Origin: Methanomassiliicoccales archaeon
GTDB lineage: Archaea; Thermoplasmatota; Thermoplasmata; Methanomassiliicoccales; JACIVX01
Reading direction: 5' to 3'
DNA length: 8,165 nucleotides
Assembly (NCBI GenBank): GCA_024464195.1
Contig: JANHAK010000045.1
Span: 1 to 8,165 of the forward strand
The notes beneath the pieces were generated by a model that saw only the letters and a program-made list of their open reading frames with translations, made no database searches and was not told the DNA's origin. Each line of letters starts with the position of its first letter. Position 1 is the stretch's first letter. Positions 1 through 6,552 of this stretch are shown piece by piece. Made by a program: the position numbers and the translations under genes.

Positions 1-32
1 AGTTTTTTCATGGTCTTCTCGGTCCAATGAAT

Positions 33-54
33 TCCCTCAGAAAAAACTGAGGGA
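33..54 (-). terminator. Stem-loop with T6 loop, possible transcription end
   Basis: A perfect 8-bp inverted repeat (TCCCTCAG at 33-40, CTGAGGGA at 47-54) encloses a loop of six A on the plus strand, which is six U in a minus-strand transcript. It lies about 34 bp after the stop codon of the small coiled-coil gene. U-runs are what archaeal RNA polymerase terminates on, so this is a plausible end for that transcript. Here the U-run is in the loop rather than after the stem, which is not the bacterial arrangement. It could also be an RNA element of a neighbour outside the window. Confidence 0.35.
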
Positions 55-87
55 GAACAAGCTAGTGAAGAAAATATTGCTGAATCG

Positions 88-315
88 TCAAGACTCTTTC
101 ATCGATTTAATAAGCGACCTGATCTCTTTGATTTTTTCATTTAGCTTCTCAATTTTCTCTTCATTCCTTTGTCTAATTTTCTCAAAATCCTCTTTTCCAA
201 TCTTCTTGGCTTTGAAGTTTCGAAAAGCCTCATCGATCTCCGCACGATATTCGCTTTTTATCGCGTTGATCTCTTTTATTTTCTTTTCAAGACGCTCAAT
301 CTTTGGCGCCAGCAT
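88..315 (-). CDS. Small charged coiled-coil protein, function unknown
   Basis: This encodes 75 residues that are almost entirely helical and rich in Lys and Glu. Heptad-like Ile/Leu spacing runs through residues 1-30 (IERLEKKIKEINAI) and again through 40-72 (DFEKIRQRNEEKIEKLNEKI), so two helices forming an antiparallel hairpin or an oligomeric coiled coil are likely. There are no cysteines, no signal peptide and no membrane segment, so it is probably cytosolic. A GGGG ribosome site (324-327) lies 8 nt before the ATG. The gene has its own upstream AT-rich promoter-like region and follows a T9 run that probably ends the preceding operon, so it is probably a separate unit. I do not recognise a named family; short coiled-coil proteins of this kind are common in archaea. 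A longer hydrophobic plus-strand frame overlaps it but looks like its complement. Confidence 0.6.
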   Translation of the reverse strand: MLAPKIERLEKKIKEINAIKSEYRAEIDEAFRNFKAKKIGKEDFEKIRQRNEEKIEKLNEKIKEIRSLIKSMKES

Positions 316-364
316 TACTTTCGCCCCTATCAGTCAATCAATTATAGGAATAGATAGGCACCAT

Positions 365-375
365 GAAATATTAAC
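365..375 (-). promoter_or_regulatory. Possible TATA box for the coiled-coil gene
   Basis: On the minus strand this reads GTTAATATTTC. A start of transcription about 26 nt downstream would leave a leader of roughly 28 nt, which includes the GGGG ribosome site of the coiled-coil gene. A second AT-rich box (CCTATAATT, 340-348) is closer and would give an almost leaderless message. The sequence alone cannot choose between them. Confidence 0.25.
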
Positions 376-394
376 AATGCTGTAAATGAAATCC

Positions 395-403
395 AAAAAA
401 AAA
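395..403 (-). terminator. T9 run, likely operon terminator
   Basis: Nine consecutive A on the plus strand are nine T on the minus strand, beginning about 8 nt after the stop codon of the DUF123 gene. Oligo-T tracts without a required hairpin are the typical termination signal in archaea. This would end the transcript carrying the ArsR and DUF123 genes, and possibly the whole mmp operon. Confidence 0.5.
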
Positions 404-411
404 TCTGGAGC

Positions 412-855
412 TTATTCCGAGCGTCTGACTTGAGTATATATGAGCCAATTATTTTCCCTGGCGATTTCTTTGATACGAATGAGCGTTCTTTCAGTGATCT
501 TATGCAGATGGGTAAAACAATTGCAATCAGACGAACCAAAACCCTTCAAAGAAGGCTTGCAATCGATGATTCTCTCTAGATGAGCATTAATCTCACATTC
601 TCTCTTCAACTGTGAGGGAATAAGAAATGCCTCAAGAGGCTTGCCATATTCTAGAAGATAATCTATGTGCCAGTGCCTCTTTTTGACATTTGAAAAGTGA
701 CGGTTGACGCGCGCATGGAGTCCATTCATCGCAGATCCAACATAAGCATAAAGTCCTTCTTCGAAAAAGAATCTTCCAAGTTGACCGATCGAGATTTCTC
801 TCCCTTGTTGAAGTTTGACGATCAAAATATATGATCCAACAAGGGAAACTTCCAT
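412..855 (-). CDS. DUF123 / GIY-YIG (Uri-type) nuclease-like protein
   Basis: This 147-residue protein matches the DUF123 branch of the GIY-YIG superfamily, an archaeal group often found alone or fused to endonuclease III. The GIY-like strand is weak near residues 5-13. YAYVGSA (36-42) is the YIG-like strand, followed by Arg49 and His53 in the helix (LHARVNRHF) that usually carries the catalytic Arg. HWHIDYLL (61-68) and GFGSSDCNCFTHL (105-117) are typical of the family. Cys87, Cys99, Cys111 and Cys113 could bind a metal, which is an inference. The last 30 residues form a charged tail. A GGAG site (862-865) lies 6 nt before the ATG, inside the 15-bp gap after the ArsR gene, so the two are probably co-transcribed. 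Family members are presumed DNA-processing enzymes, but the substrate is unknown. A link to MCR activation is not evident. Confidence 0.8.
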   Translation of the reverse strand: MEVSLVGSYILIVKLQQGREISIGQLGRFFFEEGLYAYVGSAMNGLHARVNRHFSNVKKRHWHIDYLLEYGKPLEAFLIPSQLKRECEINAHLERIIDCKPSLKGFGSSDCNCFTHLHKITERTLIRIKEIARENNWLIYTQVRRSE

Positions 856-870
856 GACTTACTCCTTTGA

Positions 871-1260
871 TTAGTCCCACTCGATTTTCCCCTGAAAAAT
901 CGAAGGAAATGTTAATAGTAACTTCTTTCCAAAATCCGTCACGCTATATATAATCCAGTTCGCCTCCTGTTTTCCAATGATAAGGCCAGCATCTTTAAGT
1001 ATCGATAGATGATACGAAAGCTTTGAATCCTGGGCGGAAGTAAGCTCTTTAATCAAACAAACACAAAGAGGCTGTTTTTGGAGGATGAAGAGGATTTTCA
1101 TGCGCAGGGGATCGGACATCGCGTGAAACACCTTACTTAACTGCGAAATTTCTTCATCGGAAGGAAGTGCAGATGAAATGCTCTCCAAACCACCTATTTC
1201 TTCAAGAGATTGCTTGATGGGATCTGGAATTTCAATTTTCTTGCATTCCTCGCCCGCCAT
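871..1260 (-). CDS. ArsR-family winged-helix regulator with a CxC motif
   Basis: This 129-residue protein has one ArsR/SmtB-type winged-helix domain at about residues 38-118. AMSDPLRMKILFIL (47-60) is the usual opening helix. LSYHLSILKDAGLI (81-94) is the recognition helix, and the wing contains NWIIYSVTDFGKKLL (101-115). PLCVCLIKEL (64-73) places Cys66 and Cys68 where ArsR proteins carry the ELCVCDL metal(loid)-binding motif, so a thiol, metal or redox signal is plausible. Cys6 is a third candidate ligand. The start at 1260 has GGAGG (1268-1272) 7 nt upstream. An upstream ATG at 1383 would overlap the end of mmp7 and lacks ArsR character. The gene lies 70 bp downstream of mmp7 on the same strand, just before the DUF123 gene. 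Its target is unknown; autoregulation or control of the MCR-activation genes is an inference. Confidence 0.85.
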   Translation of the reverse strand: MAGEECKKIEIPDPIKQSLEEIGGLESISSALPSDEEISQLSKVFHAMSDPLRMKILFILQKQPLCVCLIKELTSAQDSKLSYHLSILKDAGLIIGKQEANWIIYSVTDFGKKLLLTFPSIFQGKIEWD

Positions 1261-1267
1261 TGACGAT

Positions 1268-1272
1268 CCTCC
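1268..1272 (-). promoter_or_regulatory. Ribosome site fixing the ArsR start
   Basis: GGAGG on the minus strand lies 7 nt before the ATG at 1260. This selects the 129-residue product over the 170-residue reading that begins at 1383. Confidence 0.75.
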
Positions 1273-1303
1273 GATCAAAAAGATAAGACTTCGATCATAA
1301 GCA

Positions 1304-1312
1304 ATGTATAAG
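1304..1312 (-). promoter_or_regulatory. Possible TATA box before the ArsR gene
   Basis: The minus-strand sequence CTTATACAT lies in the 70-bp gap after mmp7. Transcription starting about 26 nt downstream would give a leader of about 20 nt carrying the GGAGG site. Three copies of CTTAT (1283-1287, 1297-1301, 1308-1312) surround it and could be regulator contacts. The ArsR gene may therefore have its own promoter as well as read-through from the mmp operon. Confidence 0.3.
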
Positions 1313-1330
1313 GATAATGAATTGCAATAA

Positions 1331-2299
1331 TTATTCTTTCGCATAAGCGCTTGCTTGATCGCGCAATAATTCTTTCGACTCAAGCTGATTCATTGACTCC
1401 ACTCTTGATGCACTATAGATTTTGATCAAGGTGCTTCCATCAAGTCTCGAATCCGATAGCTCGGCGATCTCTTTGAGTTTGCGCCCATAAACATCAATCG
1501 ATGCAAGCTGGTCTTTCCACTCATGGTAAGGTATCTTGACCCTTAATCCATCAAGATGTAAAACAACTGGCGCTGGTCTCAGGCTCTTTTGCACAGCTGG
1601 CAAATCCTCGATGCGCTGTCTCACCTCTGCTGGATGAACGAAGAGGGGATCCTCATCGATGACTCTTCTTCGCTCTTCAACGACCTTGCAGACCTTCTCC
1701 GCGATTTCTTCAAGCTTTGCAATATCTTCAGCTCGTCTCATACGTTCAACCCTTCTACAGACACCAGATACAACGGCGCTACAATTGGGAAGGGTGTCAA
1801 TCGCTGGACCGCATGCAACAACGACTGGTATTTCAATATCTTCGAAAAGACGCACTTTCTCCTTCCTAATGCAGTCCTCAAAGTTGCCTAGGACAAAGAC
1901 AGCCGCATCATATTCGTTAATCAACGCTTTTTCCTCAGCACTGATCTGTGCCGACTTCCTACCTTTTCCGCGGGCAAGACCCATGACAACAGTGATCGCC
2001 CCATACCTGCGAAGATGCTCGGCAATGTCACAAACAGGGTGAGGCATGTGATGTCGTCCTAGCGTCGGTGCGACGACGGCGATCTCCGTTCCACCCAAGG
2101 GAATTTCTGTCAATTTGGCGCCAAGCTCCTGGGACTTCTTTTCAATGACATCCCTTTCTTCCTCCGGAATCGCGAGCGTGACCAGAATTTGCACGTGTGT
2201 CTGAGTCTTTTGGATGATGAAACCTCCGACATCTTCAACGAGCTCGTAAAGTTCATTTACGCGATAAACGCCTCCGTCAAAGAGAAGCACCTTGTACAT
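1331..2299 (-). CDS. mmp7: Methanogenesis marker protein 7, MCR activation complex
   Basis: This encodes 322 residues and belongs to the Mmp7 family, a component of the ATP-dependent complex that reduces the nickel of F430 in MCR. The N-terminal part (MYKVLLFDGGVYRVNEL) is family-typical. The middle resembles McrC: GRHHMPHPVCDIAEHLRRYG (81-100) parallels the McrC stretch with KRHITKPVCEI, and LGNFEDCI...EIPVVVACGP (137-165) parallels LGNVRNHI...DLPAVIVCQAP. Cys90, 143, 163, 173, 181 and 204 include candidates for binding iron-sulfur cofactors; recent structural work, as I recall it, places nitrogenase-type L-clusters in this complex. The charged C-terminal third is specific to Mmp7. A GGAGGT site 5 nt upstream selects the ATG at 2299 over one 7 codons earlier. 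The gene overlaps the end of mmp17 by 23 nt and is the last mmp gene of the operon. Confidence 0.93.
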   Translation of the reverse strand: MYKVLLFDGGVYRVNELYELVEDVGGFIIQKTQTHVQILVTLAIPEEERDVIEKKSQELGAKLTEIPLGGTEIAVVAPTLGRHHMPHPVCDIAEHLRRYGAITVVMGLARGKGRKSAQISAEEKALINEYDAAVFVLGNFEDCIRKEKVRLFEDIEIPVVVACGPAIDTLPNCSAVVSGVCRRVERMRRAEDIAKLEEIAEKVCKVVEERRRVIDEDPLFVHPAEVRQRIEDLPAVQKSLRPAPVVLHLDGLRVKIPYHEWKDQLASIDVYGRKLKEIAELSDSRLDGSTLIKIYSASRVESMNQLESKELLRDQASAYAKE

Positions 2300-2855
2300 C
2301 GAGGACCTCCATTTCAGCATGAACCTCTTCAGCTAGCCGCTTCCATTCTTCTTTCATCTCGTATTCTGTTGCTAAAATCGTGATAACGCTTTCGGAAGAA
2401 AGATCATATCGAACTTTGAAACCTTCTGGTAGGAGTCTCCATAGCGCGTCAAGCACCTTTTTCCTCAGTTCCTCCCCACGGTCGATTGCAATTTCGAGAA
2501 TCTCTTTCTCATCAATTCCCTTGCAAAGAATCTCCAGTCTTGAAAGTTGTTCGATTCGATCCCTACCATAGAGTTGCCAAAGCAATGATATTAGAGAGGG
2601 CGCATAGTTCTCATCGATAATATTGATATGCGTTCCGTCTTTGCCTTGCGAAATTTCCGCAATCTCAGTAATTCTAATCTTGCCAGCTGCTTTCCTTGTC
2701 TTTACCGAAATAAGAAAAAAAGGATCTGATGGCTTAATGATGAATTTCACTGCTTCAACATGCCTCGTAATCCCAATATCGAGAAGGATGCTGTTAAACA
2801 ACTCCACATAACTTTCATTTCCGAATTTTTCGGGGCCTTCGACTTTAACTATCAT
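2277..2855 (-). CDS. mmp17: Methanogenesis marker protein 17, MCR activation complex
   Basis: This 192-residue protein belongs to the Mmp17 family and is close to its usual length. The opening (MIVKVEGPEKFGNESYVELF) and the segments around residues 26-50 (VKFIIKPSDPFFLIS) are typical. It has one cysteine, Cys111 (EILCKGID), which could be a cluster ligand at a subunit interface; that is an inference. It is soluble, with no signal peptide or membrane helix. Mmp17 is a known component of the ATP-dependent MCR activation complex with McrC, Mmp3, Mmp7 and component A2, though its individual job is not settled. It starts 3 nt after the mmp15 stop with GAGG upstream, and its last codons contain the ribosome site of mmp7, so translation of the two genes is probably coupled. 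Confidence 0.92.
   Translation of the reverse strand: MIVKVEGPEKFGNESYVELFNSILLDIGITRHVEAVKFIIKPSDPFFLISVKTRKAAGKIRITEIAEISQGKDGTHINIIDENYAPSLISLLWQLYGRDRIEQLSRLEILCKGIDEKEILEIAIDRGEELRKKVLDALWRLLPEGFKVRYDLSSESVITILATEYEMKEEWKRLAEEVHAEMEVLDVQGASL
2305..2310 (-). promoter_or_regulatory. Ribosome site fixing the mmp7 start
   Basis: GGAGGT on the minus strand lies inside the 3' end of mmp17, 5 nt before the ATG at 2299. The upstream in-frame ATG at 2320 has no such site, and it would add seven residues not expected for the family. Confidence 0.8.
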
Positions 2856-2858
2856 TGT

Positions 2859-4085
2859 TCAACCCTCAAGGAAACCCGAAGCGAGCAATGCCGCACCAGC
2901 TGCACCGATATACTGGGAATTTTTCGGAACGATTGGGTCCTGACCGAGTATATCTTTCATTGCGGTCACCATGCCGCTGATGAGCGATGTCCCCCCTACT
3001 TGGATCACTGGTTGTCTAATATCAATTTCCTGCAACTGTTGTTCGTAGATTTGCTCGGCAACGCTGTGGCAGGCCGCTGAGGCAACATCCTCAATTGAGT
3101 TGCCTTCTGCTAACGAGGTAACAAGATCTTGTATACCAAATATCGAGCAGTAAGAGTTCATATTGATCTTTCTGTAATCACCTGCGTCTGCGAGCTTTCC
3201 GAGTTCTGTGATATCGACTTTGAGTCTTTTTGCCACAATTTCGAGGAATCTCCCAGAAGCACCGGCGCATATACCACCCATTGTGAAGTTATCAGGAATC
3301 CCGTCGCGAACGGTAATGGCTTTGTTGTCCATTCCTCCTATATCGATAATCGTTGCCTCCCCTTTCTGTCTATCTGCGAGCCAAACTGCACCCTTTGAAT
3401 TGACTGTTAATTCTTCCTGAACAAGCTTCGCTTTCAATTTTTTCCCCACAATAAATCGACCATAACCTGTCACACCGATGGCCTCGACCTCGCTGAGCTT
3501 CACGCCAGCCTCCGCCAAAGCGTTCTCAAGCGCTTCCTCCGCTGAAGGAACGACTTCAGCCGTTGGAAGCCAGTATTTTCCGATGACTTCGTTATCCCTG
3601 ATGACCATCGCTTTCGTTGTTGTTGAACCAGAATCGATACCAGCAGTCAAACCGACCTGTCTTTCTCTGGCAAGCAGATCTTTTCGAGTGACAATCGTAA
3701 CGAGTGCTTCCATGCGCGTTAATAGCTGGCCCGACTTCGTTCTTTCTGTAAATGAATAAGTCACAACAGGCAGTCGCGTATGATTTTGCACATACCGACG
3801 AATTTCATTTCTGACAAGCGCCCCTTCCGCGCATCGAAAGCAGCTCGCGATGAAAACCGCATCAGCATCATACCTCTTATGGGCGAGCTGTACCGCCCTT
3901 GCAATCATCATTTTGAGCTGAGGGCTTGATGGTGAAAAACCGAATTCTTCGACAGCAGCATCAATGTCTTTGAGATCAACATCCGGTGCAACCATTTTTG
4001 CGCCGACAATACTTGCAGCTTTTTCGATCTCGGCCTGCACGCCGCTATATTCGGTTCCGCAGGAAAGCTGCGCGATCTTGATCAT
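2859..4085 (-). CDS. mmp15: Methanogenesis marker protein 15, HgdC/BadF-type ATPase
   Basis: This 408-residue protein is a full-length Mmp15. Residues 1-140 form a family-specific N-terminal domain with Cys9 and a CFRC motif (82-85). From about 146 onward it is an ASKHA-fold ATPase of the BadF/BadG/BcrA/HgdC group: phosphate-1 loop GIDSGSTTTKAMVI (149-162), GVTGYGRFIVG (204-214), TIIDIGGMDNKAI (245-257) and adenosine-side VGGTSLISGM (363-372). Cys273 (GGICAGASGRF) and Cys313 (NSYCSIFG) match the two cysteines that hold the [4Fe-4S] cluster between subunits of the 2-hydroxyglutaryl-CoA dehydratase activator. By analogy it should be a homodimer that uses ATP to push one electron to low potential. 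The recipient is unproven; MCR, its assembly factors or Mmp5 are candidates. The ATG overlaps the mmp5 stop by 4 nt, with GGAGGGA 5 nt upstream. Confidence 0.94.
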   Translation of the reverse strand: MIKIAQLSCGTEYSGVQAEIEKAASIVGAKMVAPDVDLKDIDAAVEEFGFSPSSPQLKMMIARAVQLAHKRYDADAVFIASCFRCAEGALVRNEIRRYVQNHTRLPVVTYSFTERTKSGQLLTRMEALVTIVTRKDLLARERQVGLTAGIDSGSTTTKAMVIRDNEVIGKYWLPTAEVVPSAEEALENALAEAGVKLSEVEAIGVTGYGRFIVGKKLKAKLVQEELTVNSKGAVWLADRQKGEATIIDIGGMDNKAITVRDGIPDNFTMGGICAGASGRFLEIVAKRLKVDITELGKLADAGDYRKINMNSYCSIFGIQDLVTSLAEGNSIEDVASAACHSVAEQIYEQQLQEIDIRQPVIQVGGTSLISGMVTAMKDILGQDPIVPKNSQYIGAAGAALLASGFLEG

Positions 4086-4516
4086 TTCAGTCCCTCCAGG
4101 AACTCTTTAATCTTGGTGACCATGAATTTCGCTTCTTCTTCATTAGTAGGATAAGGAATTTCGAGAATGGGAATACCTTTCTTGCGTAACAGGTACTTCA
4201 CCATCTCGTTTGTACGGTGGCATCCGACGCAACCGAAATAGTATGGCGCGTCTTCCATGATGATGGCAGCCTCGGCTTCATCGATCAAAGGTCCCCATAA
4301 TGCCAGGCGACCCCTAATTCCCGATGGAACCTCGATGCCCGCGTACTTGAGTCCTTTTTTCACGTCTTCGGATGTGACATTGATCGGAGGGGAATCAATC
4401 TCAAGATCTGTGACCCTTTCTGCGATCGCTTTCATAGCACTCAACGGTTCGTGCCCAAAACGCTCGACAAGATCAAAGAGTATGAGGCTGTTCGGAGGCA
4501 TGATAAAAACTTTCAA
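4082..4516 (-). CDS. mmp5: Methanogenesis marker protein 5
   Basis: This 144-residue protein is a full-length Mmp5. The N-terminus (MKVFIMPPNSLILFDLVERF) and the following GHEPL are highly characteristic. The segment YFGCVGCHRTNEM (93-105) carries a Cys96-Cys99 CxxC pair, suited to metal, cluster or disulfide chemistry. The alternating strand and helix pattern suggests a small alpha/beta fold. The family is almost confined to methanogens and relatives, and its biochemical role is unknown. Translation starts at a TTG that overlaps the mmp6 TGA (TTGA), supported by GAGGTGA 4 nt upstream. The next start is an internal ATG five codons later with no better ribosome site. Its 4-nt overlap with mmp15 and the CxxC pair suggest that the two proteins act together, which is an inference. 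Confidence 0.92.
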   Translation of the reverse strand: MKVFIMPPNSLILFDLVERFGHEPLSAMKAIAERVTDLEIDSPPINVTSEDVKKGLKYAGIEVPSGIRGRLALWGPLIDEAEAAIIMEDAPYYFGCVGCHRTNEMVKYLLRKKGIPILEIPYPTNEEEAKFMVTKIKEFLEGLK

Positions 4517-4938
4517 CCAATCACCTCTTTAACAATCCTCTTGAAATCGTCCATTGACAACTTTCCCTTCTTTTTCTTCTCAGCGATTCTTTCATTCTTT
4601 TCAGCAGCACGCAGACCTTTTTCGATGAGTGATAACATTTCCCATTCCTTTTCAAGCTGCGTAAACCCAGGTCTAGAGCCATGAAGAGCCCTACACCGAC
4701 GCTGATCACCTACCGGAAATCCTCTCAACTTCGAATAAATACGATTGGGGTCGAGCTTTCTCACTTCACGAACCGCCAGCTGCACATCCTCTTTCTTTCC
4801 TTCGATCATTGCACCATAGCAAGTTTCCTTTATCGCGATGTTCTTTCCAAGGCTATGCAAAAATCGGACAACTTGATCCGGCGTAATCTCAGAACTCGGT
4901 GCGATGACAATCATCCGCGTTTCATTTTTTTCGTTCAC
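4513..4938 (-). CDS. mmp6: Methanogenesis marker protein 6
   Basis: This 141-residue protein matches Mmp6. Key stretches are IAIKETCYGAMIEG (34-47, Cys40) and GFPVGDQRRCRALHG (73-87, Cys82), which runs on into SRPGFTQLEKEWEML (88-102). The tail (111-141) is Lys/Glu-rich and helical. The family is conserved in methanogens without an assigned activity. Two conserved cysteines and an Arg-rich loop suggest a ligand or protein-contact site, but that is inference. The start chosen is GTG at 4938, which has AGGGGA 6 nt upstream and overlaps the end of mmp3 by 17 nt. An ATG nine codons in (4914) is possible but has no clear ribosome site. Its stop overlaps the mmp5 TTG start. Confidence 0.92.
   Translation of the reverse strand: MNEKNETRMIVIAPSSEITPDQVVRFLHSLGKNIAIKETCYGAMIEGKKEDVQLAVREVRKLDPNRIYSKLRGFPVGDQRRCRALHGSRPGFTQLEKEWEMLSLIEKGLRAAEKNERIAEKKKKGKLSMDDFKRIVKEVIG
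4521..4527 (-). promoter_or_regulatory. Ribosome site fixing the mmp5 TTG start
   Basis: GAGGTGA on the minus strand is a near-perfect match to the archaeal 16S anti-Shine-Dalgarno consensus. It lies 4 nt before the TTG at 4516 and within the mmp6 coding sequence, which supports initiation at TTG within the TTGA overlap. Confidence 0.75.
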
Positions 4939-6529
4939 GGTGATTCCCCTTTTTTCTTCCTCTTGTTACCTTTTTCTTTTCCACTTTTCGCTCTCTGAAA
5001 TAGAGAATATCGCCATCCTTCACTTCATCCATCAGTCTTTCTAAATCACTGACGAGTTTGCCTACAATATTTGTTCCATAACGCTCTTCACCCGTTGGTC
5101 CAAATTCCTCACTTTCCTCGAGCCTGATTCCGATAAGACCACGATTCGGCCTTGACATATTGGTAACGCCCAAATCGCCTCTTGCTGAGACATTCTCGAA
5201 AGTTGCCTCGGGAATCAGGTCGGCTGCTTCCCTCGGATTGCCTTCGAAGGTGATCATCGGCAATCCCTCAAAGGTAAAGTGAACTTTCATTGTTCCAATC
5301 GGTTTGTGATCAAGGCCAGTCATCTTCCGCATATAGTGAGCTGTTTTCGGAGAAATAGTATCGTAAAGCTCAATTTCATGAACTTTTTCAGGGGGAATGC
5401 CGAACGTCTCAACTTCTTTCGCCGAGATAACATCCATCGTCAGTTCTGGTTCTTGTTCTACGATGATCGCATCGTCAGAAGTGTCACCGATCCTAACCTG
5501 TTTGAAGCCCCTTTTCTCCAAGAATTCCTTCCCCGCAGATTGTGTCAAACCAATGGTCAGAATTCTCTTTGGTTCTGTGATGATCGTGATTTTCGAGCCG
5601 GCTTTGACGGCCCGTATGAGATTTCTTCCTTTTATGATCGTTCCGACAAGGTTGTGGGCGGGTGAAATTTGTCTTCTTACTTTATAGAAATAAATGCGAC
5701 CAGTACCGGTTCCCTCATGGCGAACCGTGATGGTGTCAGCATCCCTAATAACTGATTCCTCGCGTATTAAAGACACGTCCATTCTTGCTGAGCACGCCGC
5801 ATAAGTGAATGTTGTCTCGGTGATCGGTAACACATTCTTTTCAGTCAGAACCAAAAAATGCTCGGCACTCACCGGTGATTTTCGATTTAACAAAACATGA
5901 ACATAGCTCTCGATCATCATCCCATCTTCAAGTTTGAAACTGGGATCGCTTGTAACGATGACATCATGTTCGCTCTTTTCAACGAAGATGGGATCGATGC
6001 TGATGATTTTGTCGCCCTCCTCTAATTGATCAAGTACGTGCCTACCTCGAGTGATTCTGCCTGCGAGACCGCCTTTAGCGCCATAGACCCCTTCGTGGTC
6101 ATCACGTGCGATCATTAAATAACTCGTCTTACTATCAAAGCCACCGAGTGCAAAGAAGCAGTCATATTTCACATACCTGCAAAGCGACTTATCTACAGTT
6201 AGTGATGTGGGAAATGAACCAATTGCAATAACCTTTGACGTCTTCCACCGGATACTTTTTCTTACGATCTGTTTAAAAATATCCTTGAAAAGAGAAGCAT
6301 ACTCAGAATCATTTAGACGAAGAACCATCTCTCCTTTCGATGTCTTAATCAAAAAATCCTTCGTTTCTTCCCGCAGTATACTCGAAGGTCGAATGAGTGC
6401 AACGGTCGAGTCTGGTTCATATATTCCTCTATTAAGTACCTGACCTAGCGTGGATCCATCCTCGATTTGAATTTCCTTGTCATTGAGTATGATTTTCATC
6501 TGGTCGGCGTTGTCATTACTAGCCGACAT
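4922..6529 (-). CDS. mmp3: Methanogenesis marker protein 3, MCR activation complex
   Basis: This encodes 535 residues of the Mmp3 (UPF0288) family, slightly longer than usual. It has a small N-terminal beta-rich segment (MKIILNDKEIQIEDGSTLGQ, 11-30), a cyclophilin-like region around GVYGAKGGLAGRITRGRHVL (147-166), and family-typical stretches near 240-300, 325-360 and GDLGVTNMSRPNRGLIGIRL (451-470). Cys117, Cys124 and Cys246 are its only cysteines. Mmp3 is a known member of the MCR activation complex; a folding or scaffold role is suggested by the cyclophilin-like fold. The last 20 residues are strongly basic (KVEKKK...RKKGNHRERKK). The start is uncertain: the ATG at 6529 gives ten extra residues, while the ATG at 6499 begins where homologues would. 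Neither has a clear ribosome site. It is the first gene of the operon and diverges from the plus-strand gene. Confidence 0.92.
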   Translation of the reverse strand: MSASNDNADQMKIILNDKEIQIEDGSTLGQVLNRGIYEPDSTVALIRPSSILREETKDFLIKTSKGEMVLRLNDSEYASLFKDIFKQIVRKSIRWKTSKVIAIGSFPTSLTVDKSLCRYVKYDCFFALGGFDSKTSYLMIARDDHEGVYGAKGGLAGRITRGRHVLDQLEEGDKIISIDPIFVEKSEHDVIVTSDPSFKLEDGMMIESYVHVLLNRKSPVSAEHFLVLTEKNVLPITETTFTYAACSARMDVSLIREESVIRDADTITVRHEGTGTGRIYFYKVRRQISPAHNLVGTIIKGRNLIRAVKAGSKITIITEPKRILTIGLTQSAGKEFLEKRGFKQVRIGDTSDDAIIVEQEPELTMDVISAKEVETFGIPPEKVHEIELYDTISPKTAHYMRKMTGLDHKPIGTMKVHFTFEGLPMITFEGNPREAADLIPEATFENVSARGDLGVTNMSRPNRGLIGIRLEESEEFGPTGEERYGTNIVGKLVSDLERLMDEVKDGDILYFRERKVEKKKVTRGRKKGNHRERKK

Positions 6530-6545
6530 AAATAATTTTTCACTT

Positions 6546-6552
6546 CATAAAT
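6546..6552 (-). promoter_or_regulatory. Possible TATA box of the mmp3 operon
   Basis: The minus-strand sequence ATTTATG, preceded by AACCG, resembles a weak archaeal BRE/TATA element. It lies about 20 nt before the ATG at 6529 and about 50 nt before the one at 6499. That spacing fits a short leader in front of the downstream ATG, or an almost leaderless message. It abuts the left arm of the inverted repeat at 6551-6580, so a bound protein there would block the promoter. Confidence 0.3.

Noticed and set aside
65..385. Plus-strand hydrophobic Ser/Phe-rich 106-residue frame
   Set aside because: It is the complement of the Lys/Glu coiled-coil gene: Lys and Glu codons read backwards give Phe, Leu and Ser. 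It also runs across the T9 terminator and promoter region.
412..880. Alternative minus-strand frames overlapping the DUF123 gene (342-539 and 632-880)
   Set aside because: They are out of frame with the GIY-YIG-like protein, have no ribosome sites, and have odd Trp/Arg/Cys-rich or fragmentary composition.
1261..1383. Longer ArsR reading starting at 1383
   Set aside because: It would overlap mmp7 by 53 bp and add residues unlike any ArsR N-terminus, whereas the ATG at 1260 has a clear GGAGG site.
1589..2042. Plus-strand frames of 100-127 residues opposite mmp7
   Set aside because: They lie entirely opposite a well-supported conserved gene, have Ser/Arg-rich shadow composition and match no family I know.
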